A stretch of DNA of 24,014 nt from a virus (IMGVR_UViG_3300030339_000238:1-24014); one strand, 5' to 3'. Counted from the first letter of the stretch, positions 1 to 6,177 are shown. The notes: generated by a model from the sequence alone, not told the origin. Translations and numbers: made by a program.

Positions 1-2
1 TG

Positions 3-119
3 TCATGTAGTATGATATATTGGGGCGAAGATTATGAAAAATTTTTTGATTTGTTTATTGAATATGGCGCAGTTGTAAATATAAAAAATTTAAAAAATAA
101 AAATCACAGAACCCTGTGA
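3..119 (+). CDS. C-terminal end of a 5'-truncated protein, possibly ankyrin-repeat
   Basis: An open frame enters from the left edge and runs 38 codons to a TGA at 117-119. Its last residues include FFDLFIEYGAVVNIKN, which resembles the second helix and turn of an ankyrin repeat (typical form LLLEYGADVNAKN). The stop lies inside a terminator hairpin, as expected at a real gene end, and the frame converges on the minus-strand cassette that follows. Only one repeat-like unit is visible and the start lies outside the window, so both the reading frame and the ankyrin assignment are tentative. Confidence 0.4.
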   Translation, partial: SCSMIYWGEDYEKFFDLFIEYGAVVNIKNLKNKNHRTL

Positions 120-124
120 TTTTT
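99..124. terminator. bidirectional intrinsic terminator
   Basis: A perfect hairpin has left arm 99-109 and right arm 114-124 around the loop AACC. It is A-rich on the left and T-rich on the right, so it can work in both directions. It sits exactly where a plus-strand gene end (119) meets the end of the minus-strand cassette (145). Confidence 0.8.
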
Positions 125-144
125 ATTAAACTTTAAATATTTTT

Positions 145-453
145 TTATAAGGTGCGATAGTTGTATTGTTTGTTATAATTCCAATATACAATATGATATT
201 TTTGATTTCCTGTAGGCTCACGTTTGATTACAACTTTACCTTTAAAATTATCATTTTTTGCTTGATCTAGAAGTTGTTGACGTAATGTATCTTCATCAAA
301 TTTTACAAATGCGTCTATATTTTGTTTAGCTTTTTCAAGTTTTTGATTAATTTGTATCAAAATTTCTTCTTTTGCTTTTGAATTATCTTCTTGACCAAAC
401 CACTCATTAACTGTGTCATTATTATGCTGTTCAAACTTTTTTAAGTGTTTCAT
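145..453 (-). CDS. cassette A small protein, MKHLKKFE N-terminus
   Basis: This 102-residue protein has no fold I recognise. It begins MKHLKKFEQH, the N-terminal signature shared by the neighbouring cassette A genes and resembling the T4 capsid-targeting peptide. The middle (about 25-65) is charged and probably helical, and the C-terminus is aromatic (YWNYNKQYNYRTL) without the KYNL ending of its relatives. It is the last gene of the minus-strand run, 54 bases after the previous gene, and is followed by the terminator at 99-124. The start is the ATG at 453. Function is unknown; packaging in the head is only an inference from the N-terminus. Confidence 0.7.
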   Translation of the reverse strand: MKHLKKFEQHNNDTVNEWFGQEDNSKAKEEILIQINQKLEKAKQNIDAFVKFDEDTLRQQLLDQAKNDNFKGKVVIKREPTGNQKYHIVYWNYNKQYNYRTL

Positions 454-507
454 ATTGTTTTAAAATTATTTTTTATTATTATATATATTAATATTTTTAT
501 TCAATTT

Positions 508-957
508 TTATAAATTATATTTTCTTGCTACAACTCTTATATCATCTGGATTAAATATTTCTAAAACATCAAGAAATAGATTGCCATCTTGAACTAATAT
601 CCTAAGTGTTGGATTTTTTAAAAGTTTTTCTGTTTGTTTATCCTTATCCAAAACTCTTAAAAAATGACTAATAAATTGTTCAATATTATAGTAATGATCA
701 ATATTAAGTATATTTAACAATTCTTTATTTTTAGCAAAATCAAAAAATTTAATATCAAATGTTCTTTCACTTTTTGCACAATATTTTAAATCACATATTG
801 TAAATTTGTATTCCTCTATAATATAATAAAAATTATCTTCATATTTTGAATTATCATGTTTTATTGGTGTGCCATCATAATGTGATTCAGCATGTTTAAT
901 ATTATAGCGTGAATACTCATGTGATGTTTTATTAAATTTTTCAAATGTTTTAATCAT
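508..957 (-). CDS. cassette A small protein ending in KYNL
   Basis: This 149-residue protein is not recognised. It starts MIKTFEKFNK, sharing a 19-base stretch with the start of the upstream gene (MKTFEKFIE), and ends ARKYNL. The body is soluble-looking, rich in Tyr, Asp and Lys, with no membrane segment. Its ATG overlaps the TGA of the upstream gene by four bases (ATGA), which suggests translational coupling. The shared start joined to an unrelated body fits a modular, recombining cassette. Confidence 0.75.
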   Translation of the reverse strand: MIKTFEKFNKTSHEYSRYNIKHAESHYDGTPIKHDNSKYEDNFYYIIEEYKFTICDLKYCAKSERTFDIKFFDFAKNKELLNILNIDHYYNIEQFISHFLRVLDKDKQTEKLLKNPTLRILVQDGNLFLDVLEIFNPDDIRVVARKYNL

Positions 958-1277
958 AAATTATATTTATTTGATGATATTAATTCGTTTTTTAATTCTT
1001 CAAGATTATTTGATTGATATAAAACCGAATTCATGTTCATATTTGTAAAAAAATTTTCACCATTTGCATAATAATCTTCGAGTGTATTTGTTTCAGAATT
1101 ATATTTATAAATTGTTTCAGACCAATATCTTATATCTGGTTCATATGTTATTTCTGTCATTTCTAATATTTCATATGTGTTAAAATCTTTGTATTCATCG
1201 GAATTATCAAACCATAAAATATATCTTTTATTAATTAATATTTTTTCTTTTTCAATAAATTTTTCAAATGTTTTCAT
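954..1277 (-). CDS. cassette A small protein with close capsid-targeting-like N-terminus
   Basis: This 107-residue protein begins MKTFEKFIEKEK, the closest match in the window to the T4 capsid-targeting peptide MKTYQEFIAE (same K2, T3, aromatic 4, F7, I8). It ends SSNKYNL. The body is acidic and aromatic (IRYWSETIYKYNSETNTLEDYYANG) and unrecognised. It overlaps the upstream stop by one base (TAATG) and the downstream start by four. Cleavage near FIE or EKE by a prohead protease would be the prediction if the homology is real. Confidence 0.75.
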   Translation of the reverse strand: MKTFEKFIEKEKILINKRYILWFDNSDEYKDFNTYEILEMTEITYEPDIRYWSETIYKYNSETNTLEDYYANGENFFTNMNMNSVLYQSNNLEELKNELISSNKYNL

Positions 1278-1858
1278 TATTCAATTATTTTTAATTTAGC
1301 ACCAGATCGTATAATATCTTTGATACTATCGGTATTTAAATTTTCTTTAAATTTATCAGTCTTTTTATCTTTATCTTTTAATAACCAATTATTTCCAGAA
1401 TTTGATGTTTCATATACATAAGTGATATTATTATCAGTTAATTCAATTGTTTTTGCGGTTAATTTTTTGTAAAAATCTTCAACTTTACCTTTAATTGTAT
1501 AAATTTCAATAGGAGACCATTTATCATCTTTATAATATTGCAAAATTAAAAAATCAGGATTATCTAATATTGATTCATTCCTACTATAAAGAAAGAAAAA
1601 TTTCATATCTATATCTTTTTTCAAAAAATTTTCAATGTCAGTTGTAGATTCCATTTCGCCTTTTTTTAAATGGTCTTTAAATAATTGTTTATTAAAATTA
1701 GCATCATCATATAGATACTCAATAGTTTTATTTAAGTAATCACTATTAGATAGATGAATTATAAAAAAGTCACCTTTTTTATCATTGATACTATCTAATA
1801 GTCCATCGACGTCTGTTGTGATAGACTCTTTAATATATTCTAAATATTTTTTTATCAT
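1277..1858 (-). CDS. cassette A protein of unknown function, 193 aa
   Basis: It starts MIKKYLEYIKESI, with an I-K-E|S site at residues 9-12 that matches the [LI]-x-E cleavage rule of T4 prohead protease. The upstream neighbour also carries YIKESI, with similar codons. The body looks like a compact alpha/beta domain (FFIIHLSNSDYLNKTIEYL; MKFFFLYSRNESIL) but I cannot name it. Unlike most neighbours it ends KLKIIE rather than KYNL. Its start overlaps the upstream stop as ATGA. Confidence 0.75.
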   Translation of the reverse strand: MIKKYLEYIKESITTDVDGLLDSINDKKGDFFIIHLSNSDYLNKTIEYLYDDANFNKQLFKDHLKKGEMESTTDIENFLKKDIDMKFFFLYSRNESILDNPDFLILQYYKDDKWSPIEIYTIKGKVEDFYKKLTAKTIELTDNNITYVYETSNSGNNWLLKDKDKKTDKFKENLNTDSIKDIIRSGAKLKIIE

Positions 1859-2154
1859 AAATTGTATTTTTTTGTTATGATTTCTTCCGGTGCTGCTAAT
1901 CTAAATCTATTTGGTTCCCAATATCGTCTAACATTAACTAATTTTAATTGCTCAATTGGTTCACAATCATCAAATTTTTTTATATTTTCTATTTGATAAA
2001 TATTATTCATTTTTAAATATTTACTATAATTATAATCGGATATTGTTGAAGAATTATCAATACATATAACTATATCTCCAATTTGAAAATTTTTAGTATT
2101 TTCAAATTTGATAGATTCTTTAATGTATTGTGTATAAAGTTTTAAATGTTTCAT
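1855..2154 (-). CDS. cassette A protein, SH3-like small domain
   Basis: This 99-residue protein starts MKHLKLYTQYIKES, with an I-K-E|S potential prohead-protease site ending at residue 13, and ends KKYNL. Residues about 24-85 (FQIGDIVICIDNSS...NNIYQIENI...EPNRFRLA) follow the pattern GDxVxCIDNS-...-YxV-...-RF of small beta-barrel, SH3-like phage proteins. The next gene downstream has the same pattern, so the two are probably paralogues. Function is unknown. The ATG lies within a junction element. Confidence 0.75.
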   Translation of the reverse strand: MKHLKLYTQYIKESIKFENTKNFQIGDIVICIDNSSTISDYNYSKYLKMNNIYQIENIKKFDDCEPIEQLKLVNVRRYWEPNRFRLAAPEEIITKKYNL

Positions 2155-2167
2155 AAATTATATTTAT

Positions 2168-2182
2168 TTAGGTCTGTTTCAT
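2168..2182 (-). other. four-codon micro-ORF between duplicated junction elements
   Basis: Two junction elements lie 28 bases apart here (2151-2165 and 2179-2193). The ATG of the first to be transcribed opens a four-codon frame, MKQT-stop. It looks like the residue of a deleted cassette gene whose start and KYNL end have been brought together. Confidence 0.45.
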
Positions 2183-2445
2183 AAATTATATTTTTGAATA
2201 TTGTTTCTAATTTCTGATATAAATCTATCACAAGAAAATGTTCCAAAAGTTTCTCCAATTTTTCCTAATTTACTATTTACTTTGCAAACATAATAACCAT
2301 TTTTATTTTTGAATATTTTTTTCACTAAGTATCTCATATCTTTAGTTAAGCATGAGTCTTCATTATCTATACAAATAACATCATCACCTTCTTTGAATTT
2401 TGGTGTATCTTTTTCTGAACTTTCGTATTTTTTCAAGTATTTCAT
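2179..2445 (-). CDS. cassette A protein, SH3-like small domain, paralogue of neighbour
   Basis: This 88-residue protein starts MKYLKKYESS and ends IQKYNL. Residues about 17-75 (FKEGDDVICIDNEDSCLTKDMRYLVKKI...CDRF) repeat the GD-x-VICIDN...YxV...RF layout of the protein encoded at 1855-2154, so a local duplication followed by divergence is likely. No catalytic motif is seen. Its ATG overlaps the upstream TAA by one base. Confidence 0.75.
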   Translation of the reverse strand: MKYLKKYESSEKDTPKFKEGDDVICIDNEDSCLTKDMRYLVKKIFKNKNGYYVCKVNSKLGKIGETFGTFSCDRFISEIRNNIQKYNL

Positions 2446-2867
2446 TAATCCCGATTATAATTTTTTAATTTTTTAACTCTATCTTTAAATTTGACACCAC
2501 CTAAGACAGAAGTTGGTATTGTATTATGATATTGTAAAATTGACGATGTTATTATATTCACACTGGCTCCATATGTTTGTATCTCTGGATTAACCCATTC
2601 ATCATCTTGTAATACCCATACATTCTCTCTTGGATAGCAAGATATTATAAACGGATTTTCAGTAACTACTGATTTAACATAATGTCTATAATCAACAGTA
2701 TCAGCAAATGTCATTGCTCTTTCAGGATAAAGTATTAAATTATCATTTTTACTTTCACGAACTAAATCATAGTAATGCTCCATATTAGCATCATTTCCTT
2801 GAAGAAAAACAAAACATTGTTCTTTTTCCATTATATTTTCTGATTCAAATTTTTTTAAATATTTCAT
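2445..2867 (-). CDS. cassette A protein, possible ATPase-tail remnant
   Basis: This 140-residue protein starts MKYLKKFESENIMEKE; I-M-E at 12-14 could be a processing site, and M13 is a possible alternative start. The centre (ENPFIISCYPRENVWVL... and EIQTYGASVNIITSSIL) faintly recalls the last strand and the TYG-x-S-V-N-x-I segment of ABC/OLD-type phage and defence ATPases. There is no Walker A, so at most it is a C-terminal fragment. It ends KNYNRD, a variant of the KYNL tail. The ATPase link is a weak resemblance only. Confidence 0.7.
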   Translation of the reverse strand: MKYLKKFESENIMEKEQCFVFLQGNDANMEHYYDLVRESKNDNLILYPERAMTFADTVDYRHYVKSVVTENPFIISCYPRENVWVLQDDEWVNPEIQTYGASVNIITSSILQYHNTIPTSVLGGVKFKDRVKKLKNYNRD

Positions 2868-2913
2868 AAATTATATTTTTTTGATAATTTTTTTTTAAAG
2901 TTTCATGTTTCAT
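2845..2913 (-). pseudogene. remnant micro-ORF between two cassette A genes
   Basis: The stretch between junction elements at 2910-2924 and 2864-2878 opens with ATG and reads MKHETLKKNYQKN, then runs out of the KYNL frame into the next gene. Adding one A in either of two A-runs (9 and 7 long on the minus strand) would give a 16-residue peptide ending KKYNL. It is therefore probably a shrunken, frameshifted cassette member. Confidence 0.4.
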
Positions 2914-3257
2914 AAGTTATATTTAATTTTATTCTTTTTTAATTCAAATTCTTCAATTTCTTTTGGTGTTAATTTTCTTTCAATTGAATCAAATTTGTCT
3001 CTTGTGCCTAAAATAAAAAATTTTGCATCTTTATCATCTTCTAAAGGATTATGTACAATAATTTCAAATGTACATTCACGTCCAATATGATCTTCACTAT
3101 TTATATCAATAATTTTAGCATATTTAAATATGTATAATCTATTATTAAATTTATACATATCTAATCTTGAATTTTTAAATAATATATAATCACCTTCTTT
3201 ATAAGCATCGCGCCACTTTTCTTGATCGTATGCTTCAAATAATTTGATATGTTTCAT
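2910..3257 (-). CDS. cassette A protein, SH3-like, MKHIKLFE N-terminus
   Basis: This 115-residue protein starts MKHIKLFEAYDQEK and ends KIKYNL. An N-terminal beta segment (WRDAYKEGDYILFKNS) is followed by FEIIVHNP and a charged C-terminal helix (KLTPKEIEEFELKKNK), a layout I associate with hypothetical phage SH3-like proteins whose tail reads like R-x-A-T-P-E-E-I. The start and the 14 bases upstream are part of a 38-base sequence identical to that at the start of the gene at 3924. No enzymatic motif is seen. Confidence 0.75.
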   Translation of the reverse strand: MKHIKLFEAYDQEKWRDAYKEGDYILFKNSRLDMYKFNNRLYIFKYAKIIDINSEDHIGRECTFEIIVHNPLEDDKDAKFFILGTRDKFDSIERKLTPKEIEEFELKKNKIKYNL

Positions 3258-3271
3258 TACTTATATATTAA
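3234..3271 (-). repeat. 38-base exact repeat, copy 1 (5' leader plus first eight codons)
   Basis: This stretch is identical to 3901-3938. It covers 14 bases upstream of the ATG and the codons for MKHIKLFE. Identity that extends into non-coding leader points to recent duplication or recombination at gene starts, not to protein-level selection alone. The leader (TATATAAGTA before ATG) may be part of a start signal. Confidence 0.85.
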
Positions 3272-3411
3272 ATATTATATTTATGTACAGATAGTAGAAA
3301 TTCTGAATCTTTCATAAATTTACTAATAAAATCATCTTCTTTCATTATTACATTCCAACCAGAATGAAATTGAGTAAATATATAATCATCACTTTCTTTG
3401 TACCGTATTAT
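3268..3411 (-). pseudogene. 3' continuation of the preceding gene after an in-frame TGA
   Basis: After the TGA at 3412-3414 the same frame stays open for 47 codons: IIRYKESDDYIF at the start and LLSVHKYNI before the TAA at 3268-3270. It has no start of its own near the 5' end. The KYNI ending matches the KYNL tail of sibling genes, which shows that this segment was, or is, the true C-terminus of the gene at 3924. A TGG to TGA change would explain it; stop-codon readthrough is the alternative. Confidence 0.7.
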
Positions 3412-3924
3412 TCAACTGTCACCTTTTGCACTTGTTTTAATTTCTCCTTTTTTATTAACAATTAAAGTGTTTTCTTCAATAATTGTTTCTTTATCCATCA
3501 TTCTTACAATTTGTTTATCGTCAATTGGATTAAACATTTTATCCCAAATTGTATTTGTATTTTTTGTTATATCTAATTTTGGATTACCATCAATAGCAAC
3601 ATTAATAACGTTACTACTACCATATTTTTTATTAACTTTATTAGTTAATGATCTCATGTATAATGTATCACACAGTCCATCATCTTTAGCGTTTCTTATA
3701 AATTTTTCTAATTGTAAGTCACCAACAATAATATAGCCGAAGTTATCAACAGGATTTTCTGCAATAGAAACATATTTACCTGGTCCTATATTATTATTAT
3801 AAAATATAGATTTATTTGAATAACCTTTTTCTTTATTATAAATTTTTGCAAAATTAATTATACCATCATTTATAATTTTAGGAACTTCAGTAATATATTT
3901 TTCAAATAATTTGATATGTTTCAT
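3412..3924 (-). CDS. cassette A protein interrupted by an in-frame TGA
   Basis: As annotated to the first stop it has 170 residues. It begins MKHIKLFEKYITEV, with I-T-E|V (11-13) as a possible prohead-protease site. The body (IINFAKIYNKEKGYSNKSIFY; GPGKYVSIAENPVDNFGYIIVGDLQLEKFIRNAKDDG; YGSSNVINVAIDGNPKLDI) looks like a folded alpha/beta domain but is not recognised. It stops at KTSAKGDS-TGA, then the frame continues for 47 codons to a KYNI end, giving 217 sense codons in all. It is the first gene of the minus-strand run and lies divergent to the glycosyltransferase gene. Confidence 0.7.
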   Translation of the reverse strand: MKHIKLFEKYITEVPKIINDGIINFAKIYNKEKGYSNKSIFYNNNIGPGKYVSIAENPVDNFGYIIVGDLQLEKFIRNAKDDGLCDTLYMRSLTNKVNKKYGSSNVINVAIDGNPKLDITKNTNTIWDKMFNPIDDKQIVRMMDKETIIEENTLIVNKKGEIKTSAKGDS

Positions 3925-3938
3925 TACTTATATATTAA
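3901..3938 (-). repeat. 38-base exact repeat, copy 2
   Basis: This is the second copy of the leader-plus-start sequence at 3234-3271. It lies at the start of the first gene of cassette A, next to the divergent promoter region. Confidence 0.85.
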
Positions 3939-3945
3939 TTTAAAC

Positions 3946-3965
3946 TATCAAAAAATTATTTGATA
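3946..3965. promoter_or_regulatory. inverted repeat in divergent intergenic region
   Basis: TATCAAA and TTTGATA form a perfect 7-base inverted repeat around AAATTA. It lies in the 60 bases between the divergent starts at 3924 (minus) and 3985 (plus), so it could be an operator or overlap a promoter. No clear -7 box could be assigned for either gene. Confidence 0.3.
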
Positions 3966-3984
3966 TAAAAAATAAACATTTAAT

Positions 3985-4623
3985 ATGAGCAATCCGTTTG
4001 ATTATTTTGATGAGATATATTGTATCAATTTAGACACAAGAATTGATAGATGGAATCATGCACAGGAGGAGTTCAAAAAGGCTGATATTTTAGATAGAGT
4101 TCAGAGATTTTCAGCTATAAAAGAAGATGATGGTAGAGTTGGTGTAATAAAATCTAATCTTGCTATTGTAAAAATCGCAAAGGAAAAAAAATTAAAAAAT
4201 GTTTTAGTTTTTGAAGATGATTTTGAATTTATTGTTGATAATCCTCAAAAAGTATTACAAACTTCTATTAACCAAGCACAAGGAATAAAGTGGCATTTAT
4301 TTTATTTAGGTGCAAATACACATGAAAAATTAATTAAATTTAAACCAAATCTAATTTTATTAAAAAATGCTTTTGCGGTTCATTCAATGGCATATAGTAA
4401 TCTTGTCTACGACTCTTTTATAAATAAATATGATGGAATTAAAATTATAAAAAATTTTGATGATATACTTGATGTTTATCTAGCTAAAAATATTCAGACA
4501 AAAGGCATTTGCCTTATGACAAATCCTATGATGACAACTCAAATTAATTCTTTTTCTGATATTGAGCAACGAGTAGTTGATTATTCTTTTATTGAAGAAA
4601 GATATAAAAATAATATAAAATAA
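3985..4623 (+). CDS. glycosyltransferase family 25-like protein
   Basis: At 212 residues it is within the usual size of short GT25 (LPS-biosynthesis type) enzymes. The N-terminal YCINLDTRIDRW (12-23) is the family hallmark. GVIKSNLAIVKIAKEKKL (53-70) followed by VLVFEDDFEF (73-82) gives the acidic EDD metal/nucleotide-sugar motif. A histidine segment (AVHSMAY, 131-137) lies where the family has its G-x-H-A-Y motif. The family transfers sugars, often galactose or glucose, to LPS or glycoprotein; the substrate here is unknown. It heads a three-gene plus-strand operon and overlaps the next start by one base. Surface-sugar or DNA-base glycosylation are both possible. Confidence 0.8.
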   Translation: MSNPFDYFDEIYCINLDTRIDRWNHAQEEFKKADILDRVQRFSAIKEDDGRVGVIKSNLAIVKIAKEKKLKNVLVFEDDFEFIVDNPQKVLQTSINQAQGIKWHLFYLGANTHEKLIKFKPNLILLKNAFAVHSMAYSNLVYDSFINKYDGIKIIKNFDDILDVYLAKNIQTKGICLMTNPMMTTQINSFSDIEQRVVDYSFIEERYKNNIK

Positions 4624-4955
4624 TGACCGATAAAAAAATGAATAAAAAGGATGTAATGAATCAATATAAAGAAATTGCTGAAAGTTATCAATCATTTGAA
4701 GATTGTTATAAATTGATAATAGAGACAAATAATATTGAAATATGTAAATTTTGTTTAGATTCAGATGGTATATGGAAAAGACTAGAATTAAAATGGATGC
4801 TAAAATATTTTCAAAATTTAGAAGAATATGAAAAATGCTCAGTATTATCAATTCTAATTAAAGATAATTTTATTGCTGATAAATATAAACAGTATGAATT
4901 AAATATGAGTTTATTTTCATATCTTACATATATGAATTCTTTACCACATAATTAA
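4623..4955 (+). CDS. hypothetical helical protein
   Basis: This 110-residue protein is not recognised. It is mostly helical by composition, with Cys at C28, C41, C44 and C72 and a charged N-terminus. The ATG overlaps the glycosyltransferase stop (TAATG), so it is likely co-translated. The GT25 partner and the downstream terminator place it in one transcription unit. No metal-binding spacing is convincing. Confidence 0.65.
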   Translation: MTDKKMNKKDVMNQYKEIAESYQSFEDCYKLIIETNNIEICKFCLDSDGIWKRLELKWMLKYFQNLEEYEKCSVLSILIKDNFIADKYKQYELNMSLFSYLTYMNSLPHN

Positions 4956-4973
4956 ATTTACCACATAATTAAA
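4941..4973 (+). repeat. short tandem duplication at a gene end
   Basis: A 16-base unit (TTACCACATAATTAAA) occurs at 4941-4956 and again at 4958-4973. The first copy contains the last codons and stop of the gene ending at 4955; the second is non-coding. It looks like a slippage duplication. Confidence 0.8.
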
Positions 4974-4986
4974 ATAATATAAAATA

Positions 4987-5292
4987 ATGAATAGAATTGA
5001 TGCTAAAAAAATTGCTGAAATTGTAACAAATGAGCAATTAGACGAAATGTTTAATGTTGCAAAAATTGGCATAAAGGATTGGACAAAAGTGAGTAATGTT
5101 AATAAAGGTATGTCTAAAGGTTCTGCTTGGAATATACTTGCTAAAAATTTTGATGTAAATATTAAGCATCATATTATGGCTAAAATTAATATGATTAGAG
5201 AATTTGGTGAATTTTTACCAGAAGAACTGAAGATAAAAAAGAAAAGTAAAGTGAGTCAATTACGACCATTTCATCAAGAACCAGAATTTTAA
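4987..5292 (+). CDS. hypothetical protein, small basic
   Basis: This 101-residue protein has alternating helices (DAKKIAEIVTNEQLDEMFNVAKIGIKDW; SAWNILAKNFDV; IKHHIMAKINMIREFG) and a basic tail (KIKKKSKVSQLRPFHQEPEF). It resembles small phage regulators or DNA-binding proteins in size and charge only; no motif settles it. It is the last gene of the 3985-5292 operon and its TAA is inside the left arm of the terminator. Confidence 0.65.
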   Translation: MNRIDAKKIAEIVTNEQLDEMFNVAKIGIKDWTKVSNVNKGMSKGSAWNILAKNFDVNIKHHIMAKINMIREFGEFLPEELKIKKKSKVSQLRPFHQEPEF

Positions 5293-5346
5293 ACACAACA
5301 AATCTGTCAATAAATCATCTTTATTGACAGATTTGTTGTGTTTTTT
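5291..5346 (+). terminator. strong intrinsic terminator
   Basis: There is a perfect 24-base stem, 5291-5314 with 5320-5343, around the 5-base loop TCATC. It is followed by a run of T that continues to 5346. It closes the plus-strand operon that begins at 3985. Confidence 0.92.
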
Positions 5347-5367
5347 CAGAAAAATTAATTATCTTTG
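5333..5367 (+). promoter_or_regulatory. Bacteroidota-type promoter overlapping the terminator
   Basis: TATCTTTG at 5360-5367 matches the TAnnTTTG -7 box of Bacteroidota housekeeping promoters. A TTG -33-like element at 5336-5338 lies 21 bases upstream, inside the right arm of the preceding terminator. The start codon at 5383 is 16 bases past the box, giving a very short leader. Confidence 0.55.
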
Positions 5368-5382
5368 TTAAAAATATAAAAC

Positions 5383-6177
5383 ATGGAAAAAAGATTTCGC
5401 ACAAATAATCCGATAATGGAAGATTTTATTGATCGTAATGAGGATCAAATTGATTTAATTGGTTGGTCATATGATGGGTCTGGAGAGGTAACTATAAAAA
5501 ATTGGAAATTTATCAATTATAAGGGTACACGATATGATATTATTGATAAATGGGTTCATTTGAATAAAATAACTTTTGTTGATTGTACTTTTAAAGATGT
5601 GAATTTTGCTGGTGCTGTTCCAATGGATAATGCTAAATTTAGAAAATGTAGTTTTGAAAATTGTATATTGACTGATCATATTAGATGGACAACTTTTGAT
5701 AATTGTTCTTTTAAATTTTGTTTATTTTCTGGATATTTTCATGGTAGTACATTTAAGAAAAATTGTACTTATGAAAATGTGTTATTCGAATTTTATGGTG
5801 ATGATTCATTTTTTAATGGTAAAAAAATAACTAATAAAGATTATGATATTTTCAAAAAAAATATTTTATCAAAAAATACAAAGAGTAGGAATGAAATATT
5901 AGAATATTTTTATCCAATTGAAATACTAGAAATGAAAAAATATATTATAGGAAATAAATATTATATTTTAAAACCAAAACCATTACCAGCGTCAGATTGG
6001 TTATCGTCTCTTAGTATTAATTTTCCTAAATCAAGTATAGTACTTATAAATGGTGTTGAATATTTTTCTGATATTATAAAGGATATTCATATTAAATTGG
6101 AACATTTTAAACCAGAAATAAGAATTGAAGGTAAATATCATATGAAAATTGAAGAATGTAAATATAAGGTAGAATAA
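5383..6177 (+). CDS. pentapeptide-repeat protein
   Basis: This 264-residue protein has a run of A(D/N)Lxx-like five-residue steps at about 62-137: FVDCTFKDVNFAG, NAKFRKCSFENCIL, WTTFDNCSFKFCLF, GSTFKKNCTYENVLF. The central F or L and Cys/Asn pattern is typical of the right-handed quadrilateral beta-helix. The C-terminal 120 residues (from about 145) form a separate, unrecognised domain (YYILKPKPLPASDW, INGVEYFSDIIKDIHIKLE). Such proteins can mimic DNA (as MfpA/Qnr bind gyrase) or act as adaptors; the role here is unknown. It is expressed from the promoter at 5333-5367. Confidence 0.75.
   Translation: MEKRFRTNNPIMEDFIDRNEDQIDLIGWSYDGSGEVTIKNWKFINYKGTRYDIIDKWVHLNKITFVDCTFKDVNFAGAVPMDNAKFRKCSFENCILTDHIRWTTFDNCSFKFCLFSGYFHGSTFKKNCTYENVLFEFYGDDSFFNGKKITNKDYDIFKKNILSKNTKSRNEILEYFYPIEILEMKKYIIGNKYYILKPKPLPASDWLSSLSINFPKSSIVLINGVEYFSDIIKDIHIKLEHFKPEIRIEGKYHMKIEECKYKVE

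Larger units (their letters stand above)
954..2924 (-). repeat. six copies of a 15-base gene-junction element encoding KYNL-stop and the next start
   Basis: The element reads AAATATAATTTATGA on the minus strand. Copies lie at 954-968, 1855-1869 (one mismatch), 2151-2165, 2179-2193, 2864-2878 and 2910-2924 (one mismatch). In five of the six, the upstream gene is read through it as K-Y-N-L-stop and the ATG inside the element is a start codon. The copy at 2864-2878 is the start of a gene preceded by a broken micro-ORF. It may act as a translation-coupling or AT-rich start signal, as a recombination seam, or as a true C-terminal peptide tag. Confidence 0.8.

Noticed and set aside
954-2924. Junction repeats as a CRISPR array
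   Set aside because: The repeats are short, irregularly spaced by whole genes and lie at start codons; no spacers or cas genes are seen.
3412-3414. TGA recoded as tryptophan across the genome
   Set aside because: TGA ends many genes here, notably the overlapping KYNL-TGA junctions, and no other confident gene contains an in-frame TGA.
2905-3736. Plus-strand open frames opposite cassette A genes (2905-3090, 3398-3736)
   Set aside because: They are antisense to genes with signature starts and ends, read as hydrophobic, low-complexity protein, and have no start context.
4480-4851. Minus-strand 123-codon frame
   Set aside because: It lies opposite the end of the glycosyltransferase gene and its neighbour. 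Its hydrophobic Ile/Leu/Phe-rich translation is typical of antisense AT-rich coding DNA.
5467-5679. Minus-strand 70-codon frame
   Set aside because: It is antisense to the pentapeptide repeats; its regular composition mirrors the repeat.
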